Shown: positions 22,202 to 35,600 of the stretch, piece after piece | How the letters are laid out: each line of letters begins with the position of its first letter | Position numbering within the stretch: position 1 is the first letter of the stretch | Assembly: GCA_945910005.1 (NCBI GenBank) | Contig: OX246739.1 | Location: forward strand, 1,642,001-1,706,000 | Length of the DNA stretch: 64,000 nt | Reading direction: 5' to 3' | From: Isoperla grammatica | Taxonomy: Eukaryota > Arthropoda > Insecta > Plecoptera > Perlodidae | Program-made: the position numbers and the translations under genes | The notes under the pieces: model-generated | Database searches by the model: none | What the model saw: the letters and a program-made list of their open reading frames with translations, nothing else | What the model was told of the DNA's origin: nothing

Positions 22202-23680
22202 TATTGTAGTTTCCAGTGAACGAACGCATGTCAACATGGGTTACAGTAGGCGGACTGTGATGTTCCTGGCTGTCGCTGTGCTGCTCTTTACTCTGGGTAA
22301 ATACGTCTCGCCGTGTGTGACAGGTGTGACAGTTGTAGAGGTGTGACAGTGCTTGTAGTTTCTAGTGGACCAACGCATGTCAACATGGGTTACAGTAGGC
22401 GGACTGTGATGTTCCTGGCTGTCGCTGTGCTGCTCTTTACTCTGGGTAAATACGTCTCGCCGTGTGTGACAGGTGTGACAGTTGTAGAGGTGTGACAGTG
22501 CTTGTAGTTTCTAGTGGACCAACGCATGTCAACATGGGTTACAGTAGGCGGACTGTGATGTTCCTGGCTGTCGCTGTGCTGCTCTTTACTCTGGGTAAAT
22601 ACGTCTCGCCGTGTGTGACAGGTGTGACAGTTGTAGAGGTGTGACAGTGCTTGTAGTTTCTAGTGGACCAACGCATGTCAACATGGGTTACAGTAGGCGG
22701 ACTGTGATGTTCCTGGCTGTCGCTGTGCTGCTCTTTACTCTGGGTAAATACGTCTCGCCGTGTGTGACAGGTGTGACAGTTGTAGAGGTGTGACAGTGCT
22801 TGTAGTTTCTAGTGGACCAACGCATGTCAACATGGGTTACAGTAGGCGGACTGTGATGTTCCTGGCTGTCGCTGTGCTGCTCTTTACTCTGGGTAAATAC
22901 GTCTCGCCGTGTGTGACAGGTGTGACAGTTGTAGAGGTGTGACAGTGCTTGTAGTTTCTAGTGGACCAACGCATGTCAACATGGGTTACAGTAGGCGGAC
23001 TGTGATGTTCCTGGCTGTCGCTGTGCTGCTCTTTACTCTGGGTAAATACCTCTCGCCGTGTGTGACAGGTGTGACAGTTGTAGAGGTGTGACTGTGCTTG
23101 TAGTTTCCAGTGGACCAACGCATGTCAACATGGGTTACAGTAGGCGGACTGTGATGTTCCTGGCTGTCGCTGTGCTGCTCTTTACTCTGGGTAAATACGT
23201 CTCGCCGTGTGTGACAGGTGTGACAGTTGTAGAGGTGTGACTGTGCTTGTAGTTTCCAGTGAACCAACGCATGTCAACATGGGTTACAGTAGGCGGACTG
23301 TGATGTTCCTGGCTGTAGCTGTGCTGCTCTTTACTCTGGGTAAATACGTCTCGCCGTGTGTGACAGGTGTGACAGTTGTAGAGGTGTGACTGTGCTTGTA
23401 GTGTCCAGTGAACCAACGCATGTCAACATGGGTTACAGTAGGCGGACTGTGATGTTCCTGGCTGTCGCTGTGCTGCTCTTTACTCTGGGTAAATACGTCT
23501 CGCCGTGTGTGACAGGTGTGACAGTTGTAGAGGTGTGACTGTGCTTGTAGTTTCCAGTGAACCAACGCATGTCAACATGGGTTACAGTAGGCGGACTGTG
23601 ATGTTCCTGGCTGCTGTGCTGCTCTTTACTCTGGGTAAATACGTCTCGCCGTGTGTGACAGCTGGACAGTGTGACAGTTG
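22202..23680. repeat. 149-bp tandem array: ten copies of a signal-peptide exon with its donor
   Basis: Units with ATGGGTTACAGTAGGCGGAC start at 22236, 22385, 22534, 22683, 22832, 22981, 23130, 23279, 23428 and 23577. Each encodes MGYSRRTVMFLAVAVLLFTL followed by CTGG|GTAAAT. Copies are nearly identical. The differences are small and regional: the first six share CTAGTGGACC, while later ones have CCAGTGGACC or CCAGTGAACC. The tenth lacks three bases in the hydrophobic core. All ten keep the reading frame and donor. Confidence 0.95.
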
Positions 23681-26600
23681 GTTAGTGTGACAGTTGTAGA
23701 GGTGTGACAGTTGTAGAGGTGTGACTGTGGTCAGACCGTAAGTGTGACTTAGGACTTGTGTTGAGGTCTTTTTATTGTGCGTGAGTGTACACACTAAAGT
23801 ATTGTGTGTGCGTGACTGTGAGTGTGCGTGACTGTGAGTGTGCGTGACTGTGAGTGTGCGTGACTGTAGTGTGTTGCTTCAGTGTTGCAGGGAGGGTCGG
23901 CCTGTCAGACGCGCCAGGGATGTCGGATACAGAACAACGCGTGCCTGTGTGCGTGACTGTGAGTGTGCGTGACTGTGAGTGTGCGTGACTGTAGTGTGTT
24001 GCTTCAGTGTTGCAGGGAGGGTCGGCCTGTCAGACGCGCCAGGGATGTCGGATACAGAACAACGCGTGCCTGTGTGCGTGACTGTGAGTGTGCGTGACTG
24101 TGAGTGTGCGTGACTGTAGCGTGTTGCTTCAGTGTTGCAAGGAGGGTCGGCCTGTCAGACGCGCCAGGGATGTCGGATACAGAACAACGCGTGTCTGTGT
24201 GCGTGACTGTGAGTGTGCGTGACTGTGAGTGTGCGTGACTGTAGTGTGTTGCTTCAGTGTTGCAGGGAGGGTCGGCCTGTCAGACGCGCCAGGGATGTCG
24301 GATACAGAACAACGCGTGTCTGTGTGCGTGACTGTGAGTGTGCGTGACTGTGAGTGTGCGTGACTGTGAGTGTGCGTGACTGTAGTGTGTTGCTTCAGTG
24401 TTGCAGGGAGGGTCGGCCTGTCAGACGCGTCAGGGATGTCGGATACAGAACAACGCGTGCCTGTGTGCGTGACTGTGTACGTGACTGTGAGTGTGCGTGA
24501 CTGTAGTGTGTTGCTTCAGTGTTGCAGGGAGGGTCGGCCTGTCAGACGCGCCAGGGATGTCGGATACAGAACAACGCGTGCCTGTGTGCGTGACTGTGAG
24601 TGTGCGTGACTGTGAGTGTGCGTGACTGTAGTGTGTTGCTTCAGTGTTGCAGGGAGGGTCGGCCTGTCAGACGCGCCAGGGATGTCGGATACAGAACAAC
24701 GCGTGCCTGTGTGCGTGACTGTGTACGTGACTGTGAGTGTGCGTGACTGTGAGTGTGCGTGACTGTAGTGTGTTGCTTCAGTGTTGCAGGGAGGGTCGGC
24801 CTGTCAGACGCGCCAGGGATGTCGGATACAGAACAACGCGTGCCTGTGTGCGTGACTGTGAGTGTGCGTGACTGTAGTGTGTTGCTTCAGTGTTGCAGGG
24901 AGGGTCGGCCTGTCAGACGCGCCAGGGATGTCGGATACAGAACAACGCGTGCCTGTGTGCGTGACTGTGTACGTGACTGTGAGTGTGCGTGACTGTGAGT
25001 GTACGTGACTGTGAGTGTACGTTACTGTGAGTGTGCGTGACTGTAGTGTGTTGCTTCAGTGTTGCAGGGAGGGTCGGCCTGTCAGACGCGCCAGGGATGT
25101 CGGATACAGAACAACGCGTGCCTGTGTGCGTGACTGTGAGTGTGCGTGACTGTGAGTGTGCGTGACTGTAGTGTGTTGCTTCAGTGTTGCAGGGAGGGTC
25201 GGCCTGTCAGACGCGCCAGGGATGTCGGATACAGAACAACGCGTGCCTGTGTGCGTGACTGTGTACGTGACTGTGAGTGTGCGTGACTGTGAGTGTGCGT
25301 GACTGTAGTGTGTTGCTTCAGTGTTGCAGGGAGGGTCGGCCTGTCAGACGCGCCAGGGATGTCGGATACAGAACAACGCGTGCCTGTGTGCGTGACTGTG
25401 AGTGTGCGTGACTGTGAGTGTGCGTGACTGTAGCGTGTTGCTTCAGTGTTGCAGGGAGGGTCGGCCTGTCAGACGCGCCAGGGATGTCGGATACAGAACA
25501 ACGCGTGCCTGTGTGCGTGACTGTGAGTGTGCGTGACTGTGAGTGTACGGGACTGTGAGTGTGCGTGACTGTAGTGTGTTGCTTCAGTGTTGCAGGGAGG
25601 GTCGGCCTGTCAGACGCGCCAGGGATGTCGGATACAGAACAACGCGTGCCTGTGTACGTGACTGTGAGTGTGCGTGACTGTGAGTGTGCGTGACTGTAGT
25701 GTGTTGCTTCAGTGTTGCAGGGAGGGTCGGCCTGTCAGACGCGCCAGGGATGTCGGATACAGAACAACGCGTGCCTGTGTGCGTGTCTGTGAGTGTGCGT
25801 GACTGTGAGTGTACGTGACTGTAGTGTGTTGCTTCAGTGTTGCAGGGAGGGTCGGCCTGTCAGACGCGCCAGGGATGTCGGATACAGAACAACGCGTGCC
25901 TGTGTGCGTGACTGTGAGTGTGCGTGACTGTAGTGTGTTGCTTCAGTGTTGCAGGGAGGGTCGGCCTGTCAGACGCGCCAGGGATGTCGGATACAGAACA
26001 ACGCGTGCCTGTGTGCGTGACTGTGAGTGTGCGTGACTGTAGTGTGTTGCTTCAGTGTTGCAGGGAGGGTCGGCCTGTCAGACGCGCCAGGGATGTCGGA
26101 TACAGAACAACGCGTGCCTGTGTGCGTGACTGTGAGTGTGCGTGACTGTGAGTGTACGTGACTGTGAGTGTGCGTGACTGTAGTGTGTTGCTTCAGTGTT
26201 GCAGGGAGGGTCGGCCTGTCAGACGCGCCAGGGATGTCGGATACAGAACAACGCGTGCCTGTGTGCGTGACTGTGAGTGTACGTGACTGTGAGTGTGCGT
26301 GACTGTAGTGTGTTGCTTCAGTGTTGCAGGGAGGGTCGGCCTGTCAGACGCGCCAGGGATGTCGGATACAGAACAACGCGTGCCTGTGTGCGTGTCTGTG
26401 AGTGTGCGTGACTGTGAGTGTACGTGACTGTAGTGTGTTGCTTCAGTGTTGCAGGGAGGGTCGGCCTGTCAGACGCGCCAGGGATGTAGGATACAGAACA
26501 ACGCGTGCCTGTGTGCGTGACTGTGAGTGTGCGTGACTGTGAGTGTGCGTGACTGTAGTGTGTTGCTTCAGTGTTGCAGGGAGGGTCGGCCTGTCAGACG

Positions 26601-29600
26601 CGCCAGGGATGTCGGATACAGAACAACGCGTGCCTGTGTGCGTGACTGTGAGTGTGCGTGACTGTAGTGTGCGTGACTGTAGCGTGTTGCTTCAGTGTTG
26701 CAGGGAGGGTCGGCCTGTCAGACGCGCCAGGGATGTCGGATACAGAACAACGCGTGCTGTGTGCGTGACTGTGAGTGTGCGTGACTGTGAGTGTGCGTGA
26801 CTGTAGTGTGTTGCTTCAGTGTTGCAGGGAGGGTCGGCCTGTCAGACGCGCCAGGGATGTCGGATACAGAACAACGCGTGCCTGTGTGCGTGACTGTGAG
26901 TGTGCGTGACTGTGAGTGTGCGTGACTGTAGTGTGTTGCTTCAGTGTTGCAGGGAGGGTCGGCCTGTCAGACGCGCCAGGGATGTCGGATACAGAACAAC
27001 GCGTGCCTGTGTGCGTGACTGTGAGTGTGCGTGACTGTGAGTGTGCGTGACTGTGAGTGTGCGTGACTGTAGTGTGTTGCTTCAGTGTTGCAGGGAGGGT
27101 CGGCCTGTCAGACGCGCCAGGGATGTCGGATACAGAACAACGCGTGCCTGTGTGCGTGACTGTGAGTGTGCGTGACTGTGAGTGTGCGTGACTGTGAGTG
27201 TGCGTGACTGTAGTGTGTTGCTTCAGTGTTGCAGGGAGGGTCGGCCTGTCAGACGCGCCAGGGATGTCGGATACAGAACAACGCGTGCCTATGTGCGTGA
27301 CTGTGAGTGTGCGTGACTGTAGTGTGTTGCTTCAGTGTTGCAGGGAGGGTCGGCCTGTCAGACGCGCCAGGGATGTCGGATACAGAACAACGCGTGCCTG
27401 TGTGCGTGACTGTGAGTGTGCGTGACTGTAGTGTGTTGCTTCAGTGTTGCAGGGAGGGTCGGCCTGTCAGACGCGCCAGGGATGTCGGATACAGAACAAC
27501 GCGTGCCTGTGTGCGTGACTGTGAGTGTGCGTGACTGTGAGTGTGCGTGACTGTGAGTGTGCGTGACTGTAGTGTGTTGCTTCAGTGTTGCAGGGAGGGT
27601 CGGCCTGTCAGACGCGCTTGGGATGTCGGATACAGAACAACGCGTGACTGTGTACGTGACTGTGAGTGTGCGTGACTGTAGTGTGTTGCTTCAGTGTTGC
27701 AGGGAGGGTCGGCCTGTCAGACGCGCCAGGGATGTCGGATACAGAACAACGCGTGCCTGTGTGCGTGACTGTGAGTGTGCGTGACTGTAGTGTGTTGCTT
27801 CAGTGTTGCAGGGAGGGTCGGCCTGTCAGACGCGCCAGGGATGTCGGATACAGAACAACGCGTGCCTATGTGCGTGACTGTGAGTGTGCGTGACTGTAGT
27901 GTGTTGCTTCAGTGTTGCAGGGAGGGTCGGCCTGTCAGACGCGCCAGGGATGTCGGATACAGAACAACGCGTGCCTGTGTACGTGACTGTGAGTGTGACT
28001 GTGAGTGTGCGTGACTGTGAGTGTGCGTGACTGTAGTGTGTTGCTTCAGTGTTGCAGGGAGGGTCGGCCTGTCAGACGCGCCAGGGATGTCGGATACAGA
28101 ACAACGCGTGCCTGTGTGCGTGACTGTGAGTGTGCGTGACTGTGAGTGTGCGTGACTGTAGTGTGTTGCTTCAGTGTTGCAGGGAGGGTCGGCCTGTCAG
28201 ACGCGCCAGGGATGTCGGATACAGAACAACGCGTGCCTGTGTGCGTGACTGTGAGTGTACGTGACTGTGAGTGTGCGTGACTGTAGTGTGTTGCTTCAGT
28301 GTTGCAGGGAGGGTCGGCCTGTCAGACGCGCCAGGGATGTCGGATACAGAACAACGCGTGCCTGTGTGCGTGACTGTGAGTGTGCGTGACTGTGAGTGTG
28401 CGTGACTGTAGTGTGTTGCTTCAGTGTTGCAGGGAGGGTCGGCCTGTCAGACGCGCCAGGGATGTCGGATACAGAACAACGCGTGTCTGTGTGCGTGACT
28501 GTGTGCGTGACTGTGAGTGTGCGTGACTGTGAGTGTGCGTGACTGTGAGTGTGCGTGACTGTAGTGTGTTGCTTCAGTGTTGCAGGGAGGGTCGGCCTGT
28601 CAGACGCGCCAGGGATGTCGGATACAGAACAACGCGTGTCTGTGTACGTGACTGTGAGTGTGCGTGACTGTGAGTGTGCGTGACTGTGAGTGTACGTGAC
28701 TGTGAGTGTGCGTGACTGTAGTGTGTTGCTTCAGTGTTGCAGGGAGGGTCGGCCTGTCAGACACGCCAGGGATGTCGGATACAGAACAACGCGTGTCTGT
28801 GTGCGTGACTGTGTGCGTGACTGTGAGTGTGCGTGACTGTAGTGTGTTGCTTCAGTGTTGCAGGGAGGGTCGGCCTGTCAGACGCGCCAGGGATGTCGGA
28901 TACAGAACAACGCGTGCCTGTGTGCGTGACTGTGAGTGTGCGTGACTGTGAGTGTGCGTGACTGTAGTGTGTTGCTTCAGTGTTGCAGGGAGGGTCGGCC
29001 TGTCAGACGCGCCAGGGATGTCGGATACAGAACAACGCGTGCCTGTGTGCGTGACTGTGAGTGTGCGTGACTGTGAGTGTGCGTGACTGTGAGTGTGCGT
29101 GACTGTAGTGTGTTGCTTCAGTGTTGCAGGGAGGGTCGGCCTGTCAGACGCGCTAGGGATGTCGGATACAGAACAACGCGTGCCTGTGTGCGTGACTGTG
29201 AGTGTGCGGGACTGTGAGTGTGCGTGACTGTAGTGTGTTGCTTCAGTGTTGCAGGGAGGGTCGGCCTGTCAGACGCGCCAGGGATGTCGGATACAGAACA
29301 ACGCGTGTCTGTGTGCGTGACTGTGAGTGTGCGTGACTGTAGTGTGTTGCTTCAGTGTTGCAGGGAGGGTCGGCCTGTCAGACGCGCCAGGGATGTCGGA
29401 TACAGAACAACGCGTGTCTGTGTGCGTGACTGTGAGTGTGCGTGACTGTGAGTGTGCGTGACTGTGAGTGTGCGTGACTGTAGTGTGTTGCTTCAGTGTT
29501 GCAGGGAGGGTCGGCCTGTCAGACGCGCCAGGGATGTAGGATACAGAACAACGCGTGACTGTGAGTGTGCGTGACTGTGAGTGTGCGTGACTGTGAGTGT

Positions 29601-32600
29601 GCGTGACTGTAGTGTGTTGCTTCAGTGTTGCAGGGAGGGTCGGCCTGTCAGACGCGCCAGGGATGTCGGATACAGAACAACGCGTGCCTGTGTGCGTGAC
29701 TGTGAGTGTGCGTGACTGTGAGTGTGCGTGACTGTGAGTGTGCGTGACTGTAGTGTGTTGCTTCAGTGTTGCAGGGAGGGTCGGCCTGTCAGACGCGCCA
29801 GGGATGTCGGATACAGAACAACGCGTGACTGTGTGCGTGACTGTGTGCGTGACTGTGAGTGTGCGTGACTGTGAGTGTGCGTGACTGTAGTGTGTTGCTT
29901 CAGTGTTGCAGGGAGGGTCGGCCTGTCAGACGCGCCAGGGATGTCGGATACAGAACAACGCGTGACTGTGAGTGTGCGTGACTGTGAGTGTGCGTGACTG
30001 TAGTGTGTTGCTTCAGTGTTGCAGGGAGGGTCGGCCTGTCAGACGCGCCAGGGATGTCGGATACAGAACAACGCGTGCCTGTGTGCGTGACTGTGAGTGT
30101 GCGTGACTGTAGTGTGCGTGACTGTAGTGTGTTGCTTCAGTGTTGCAGGGAGGGTCGGCCTGTCAGACGCGCCAGGGATGTCGGATACAGGACAACGCGT
30201 GCCTGTGTGCGTGACTGTGAGTGTGCGTGACTGTAGTGTGCGTGACTGTAGTGTGTTGCTTCAGTGTTGCAGGGAGGGTCGGCCTGTCAGACGCGCCAGG
30301 GATGTCGGATACAGAACAACGCGTGCCTGTGTGCGTGTCTGTGTGCGTGACTGTGAGTGTGCGTGACTGTAGTGTGCATGACTGTGAGTGTGCGTGACTG
30401 TAGTGTGTTGCTTCAGTGTTGCAGGGAGGGTCGGCCTGTCAGACGCGCCAGGGATGTCGGATACAGAACAACGCGTGCCTGTGTGCGTGACTGTGAGTGT
30501 GCGTGACTGTGAGTGTGCGTGACTGTAGTGTGTTGCTTCAGTGTTGCAGGGAGGGTCGGCCTGTCAGACGCGCCAGGGATGTCGGATACAGAACATCTCG
30601 TGTCTGTGTGCGTGACTGTGTACGTGACTGTGAGTGTGCGTGACTGTGAGTGTGCATGACTGTGAGTGTGCGTGACTGTAGTGTGTTGCTTCAGTGTTGC
30701 AGGGAGGGTCGGCCTGTCAGACGCGCCAGGGATGTCGGATACAGAACAACGCGTGCCTGTGTGCGTGTCTGTGTGCGTGACTGTGAGTGTGCGTGACTGT
30801 AGTGTGCATGACTGTGAGTGTGCGTGACTGTAGTGTGTTGCTTCAGTGTTGCAGGGAGGGTCGGCCTGTCAGACGCGCCAGGGATGTCGGATACAGAACA
30901 TCTCGTGTCTGTGTGCGTGACTGTGTACGTGACTGTGAGTGTGCGTGACTGTGAGTGTGCATGACTGTGAGTGTGCGTGACTGTAGTGTGTTGCTTCAGT
31001 GTTGCAGGGAGGGTCGGCCTGTCAGACGCGCCAGGGATGTCGGATACAGAACATCTCGTGTCTGTGTGCGTGACTGTGAGTGTGCGTGACTGTGAGTGTG
31101 CGTGACTGTAGTGTGTTGCTTCAGTGTTGCAGGGAGGGTCGGCCTGTCAGACGCGCCAGGGATGTCGGATACAGAGCAACGCGTGTCTGTGTGCGTGACT
31201 GTGAGTGTGCGTGACTGTGAGTGTGCGTGACTGTAGTGTGTTGCTTCAGTGTTGCAGGGAGGGTCGGCCTGTCAGACGCGCCAGGGATGTCGGATACAGA
31301 ACGACGCGTGCCTGTGTGCGTGACTGTGAGTGTGCGTGACTGTAGTGTGTTGGTTCAGTGTTGCAGGGAGGGTCGGCCTGTCAGACGCGCCAGGGATGTC
31401 GGATACAGAACAACGCGTGCCTGTGTGCGTGACTGTGAGTGTGCGTGACTGTGAGTGTGCGTGACTGTAGTGTGTTGCTTCAGTGTTGCAGGGAGGGTCG
31501 GCCTGTCAGACGCGCCAGGGATGTCGGATACAGAACAACGCGTGCCTATGTGCGTGACTGTGAGTGTGCGTGACTGTAGTGTGTTGGTTCAGTGTTGCAG
31601 GGAGGGTCGGCCTGTCAGACGCGCCAGGGATGTCGGATACAGAACAACGCGTGCCTGTGTGCGTGACTGTGAGTGTGCGTGACTGTGAGTGTGCGTGACT
31701 GTAGTGTGTTGGTTCAGTGTTGCAGGGAGGGTCGGCCTGTCAGACGCGCCAGGGATGTCGGATACAGAACAACGCGTGCCTGTGTGCGTGACTGTGAGTG
31801 TGCGTGACTGTAGTGTGTTGGTTCAGTGTTGCAGGGAGGGTCGGCCTGTCAGACGCGCCAGGGATGTCGGATACAGAACAACGCGTGCCTGTGTGCGTGA
31901 CTGTGAGTGTGCATGACTGTGAGTGTGCGTGACTGTAGTGTGTTGCTTCAGTGTTGCAGGGAGGGTCGGCCTGTCAGACGCGCCAGGGATGTCGGATACA
32001 GAACAACGCGTGCCTGTGTGCGTGACTGTGAGTGTGCGTGACTGTGAGTGTGCGTGACTGTAGTGTGTTGCTTCAGTGTTGCAGGGAGGGTCGGCCTGTC
32101 AGACGCGCCAGGGATGTCGGATACAGAACAACGCGTGCCTGTGTGCGTGACTGTGAGTGTACGTGACTGTGAGTGTGCGTGACTGTAGTGTGTTGCTTCA
32201 GTGTTGCAGGGAGGGTCGGCCTGTCAGACGCGCCAGGGATGTCGGATACAGAACAACGCGTGCCTGTGTGCGTGACTGTGAGTGTGCGTGACTGTGAGTG
32301 TGCGTGACTGTAGTGTGTTGCTTCAGTGTTGCAGGGAGGGTCGGCCTGTCAGACGCGCCAGGGATGTCGGATACAGAACAACGCGTGTCTGTGTGCGTGA
32401 CTGTGAGTGTACGTGACTGTGAGTGTGCGTGACTGTAGTGTGTTGCTTCAGTGTTGCAGGGAGGGTCGGCCTGTCAGACGCGCCAGGGATGTCGGATACA
32501 GAACAACGCGTGCCTGTGTGCGTGACTGTGAGTGTACGTGACTGTGAGTGTGCGTGACTGTAGTGTGTTGCTTCAGTGTTGCAGGGAGGGTCGGCCTGTC

Positions 32601-35600
32601 AGACGCGCCAGGGATGTCGGATACAGAACAACGCGTGTCATGTGTGCGTGACTGTGAGTGTGCGTGACTGTGAGTGTGCGTGACTGTGAGTGTGCGTGAC
32701 TGTGAGTGTGCGTGACTGTGAGTGTGCGTGACTGTAGTGTGTTGCTTCAGTGTTGCAGGGAGGGTCGGCCTGTCAGACGCGCCAGGGATGTCGGATACAG
32801 AACAACGCGTGTCATGTGTGCGTGACTGTGAGTGTACGTGACTGTGAGTGTGCGTGACTGTGTACGTGACTGTGAGTGTGCGTGACTGTAGTGTGTTGCT
32901 TCAGTGTTGCAGGGAGGGTCGGCCTGTCAGACGCGCCAGGGATGTCGGATACAGAACAACGCGTGCCTGTGTGCGTGACTGTGAGTGTGCGTGACTGTGA
33001 GTGTGCGTGACTGTAGTGTGTTGCTTCAGTGTTGCAGGGAGGGTCGGCCTGTCAGACGCGCCAGGGATGTCGGATACAGAACAACGCGTGTCATGTGTGC
33101 GTGACTGTGAGTGTACGTGACTGTGAGTGTGCGTGACTGTAGTGTGTTGCTTCAGTGTTGCAGGGAGGGTCGGCCTGTCAGACGCGTCAGGGATGTCGGA
33201 TACAGAACAACGCGTGTCATGTGTGCGTGACTGTGTACGTGACTGTGAGTGTGCGTGACTGTGAGTGTGCGTGACTGTAGTGTGTTGCTTCAGTGTTGCA
33301 GGGAGGGTCGGCCTGTCAGACGCGCCAGGGATGTCGGATACAGAACAACGCGTGCCTGTGTGCGTGACTGTGAGTGTACGTGACTGTGAGTGTGCGTGAC
33401 TGTAGTGTGTTGCTTCAGTGTTGCAGGGAGGGTCGGCCTGTCAGACGCGCCAGGGATGTCGGATACAGAACAACGCGTGCCTGTGTGCGTGACTGTGAGT
33501 GTACGTGACTGTGAGTGTGCGTGACTGTAGTGTGTTGCTTCAGTGTTGCAGGGAGGGTCGGCCTGTCAGACGCGCCAGGGATGTCGGATACAGAACAACG
33601 CGTGCCTGTGTGCGTGACTGTGAGTGTACGTGACTGTGAGTGTGCGTGACTGTAGTGTGTTGCTTCAGTGTTGCAGGGAGGGTCGGCCTGTCAGACGCGC
33701 CAGGGATGTCGGATACAGAACAACGCGTGTCTGTGTACGTGACTGTGAGTGTGCGTGACTGTGAGTGTGCGTGACTGTGAGTGTGCGTGACTGTGAGTGT
33801 GCGTGACTGTAGTGTGTTGCTTCAGTGTTGCAGGGAGGGTCGGCCTGTCAGACGCGCCAGGGATGTCGGATACAGAACAACGCGTGCCTGTGTGCGTGAC
33901 TGTGAGTGTACGTGACTGTGAGTGTGCGTGACTGTAGTGTGTTGCTTCAGTGTTGCAGGGAGGGTCGGCCTGTCAGACGCGCCAGGGATGTAGGATACAG
34001 AACAACGCGTGCCTGTGTGCGTGACTGTGAGTGTGCGTGACTGTGAGTGTGCGTGACTGTAGTGTGTTGCTTCAGTGTTGCAGGGAGGGTCGGCCTGTCA
34101 GACGCGCCAGGGATGTCGGATACAGAACAACGCGTGCCTGTGTGCGTGACTGTGAGTGTGCGTGACTGTGAGTGTGCGTGACTGTGAGTGTGCGTGACTG
34201 TGAGTGTGCGTGACTGTAGTGTGTTGCTTCAGTGTTGCAGGGAGGGTCGGCCTGTCAGACGCGCCAGGGATGTCGGATACAGAACAACGCGTGCCTGTGT
34301 GCGTGACTGTGAGTGTGCGTGACTGTGAGTGTGCGTGACTGTGAGTGTGCGTGACTGTGAGTGTGCGTGCCTGTGAGTGTGCGTGACTGTGAGTGTGCGT
34401 GACTGTGAGTGTGCGTGCCTGTGAGTGTGCGTGACTGTGAGTGTGCGTGACTGTGAGTGTGCGTGACTGTGAGTGTGCGTGACTGTGAGTGTGCGTGACT
34501 GTGAGTGTGCGTGACTGTGAGTGTGCGTGACTGTGAGTGTGCGTGACTGTAGTGTGTTGCTTCAGTGTTGCAGGGAGGGTCGGCCTGTCAGACGCGCCAG
34601 GGATGTCGGATACAGAACAACGCGTGTCTGTGTGCGTGACTGTGAGTGTGCGTGACTGTAGTGTGCGTGACTGTAGTGTGTTGCTTCAGTGTTGCAGGGA
34701 GGGTCGGCCTGTCAGACGCGCCAGGGATGTCGGATACAGAACAACGCGTGCCTGTGTGCGTGACTGTGAGTGTGCGTGACTGTAGTGTGTTGCTTCAGTG
34801 TTGCAGGGAGGGTCGGCCTGTCAGACGCGCCAGGGATGTAGGATACAGAACAACGCGTGTCTGTGTGCGTGACTGTGAGTGTGCGTGACTGTGAGTGTGC
34901 GTGACTGTAGTGTGTTGCTTCAGTGTTGCAGGGAGGGTCGGCCTGTCAGACGCGTCAGGGATGTCGGATACAGAACAACGCGTGCCTGTGTGCGTGACTG
35001 TGTACGTGACTGTGAGTGTGCGTGACTGTAGTGTGTTGCTTCAGTGTTGCAGGGAGGGTCGGCCTGTCAGACGCGCCAGGGATGTCGGATACAGAACAAC
35101 GCGTGCCTGTGTGCGTGACTGTGAGTGTGCGTGACTGTGAGTGTGCGTGACTGTGAGTGTGCGTGACTGTAGTGTGTTGCTTCAGTGTTGCAGGGAGGGT
35201 CGGCCTGTCAGACGCGCCAGGGATGTCGGATACAGAACAACGCGTGCCTGTGTGCGTGACTGTGAGTGTGCGTGACTGTGAGTGTGCGTGACTGTGAGTG
35301 TGCGTGACTGTGAGTGTGCGTGACTGTAGTGTGTTGCTTCAGTGTTGCAGGGAGGGTCGGCCTGTCAGACGCGCCAGGGATGTCGGATACAGAACAACGC
35401 GTGCCTGTGTGCGTGACTGTGAGTGTGCGTGACTGTGAGTGTGCGTGACTGTGAGTGTGCGTGACTGTGAGTGTGCGTGACTGTAGTGTGTTGCTTCAGT
35501 GTTGCAGGGAGGGTCGGCCTGTCAGACGCGCCAGGGATGTCGGATACAGAACAACGCGTGCCTGTGCGGTATCGGCTGCGAGTACAGATACACAGACCAG

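Noticed and set aside
22202..35570. CRISPR-like array
   Set aside because: There are no unique spacers between direct repeats, the units include exon and splice-site sequence, and the genome is eukaryotic.
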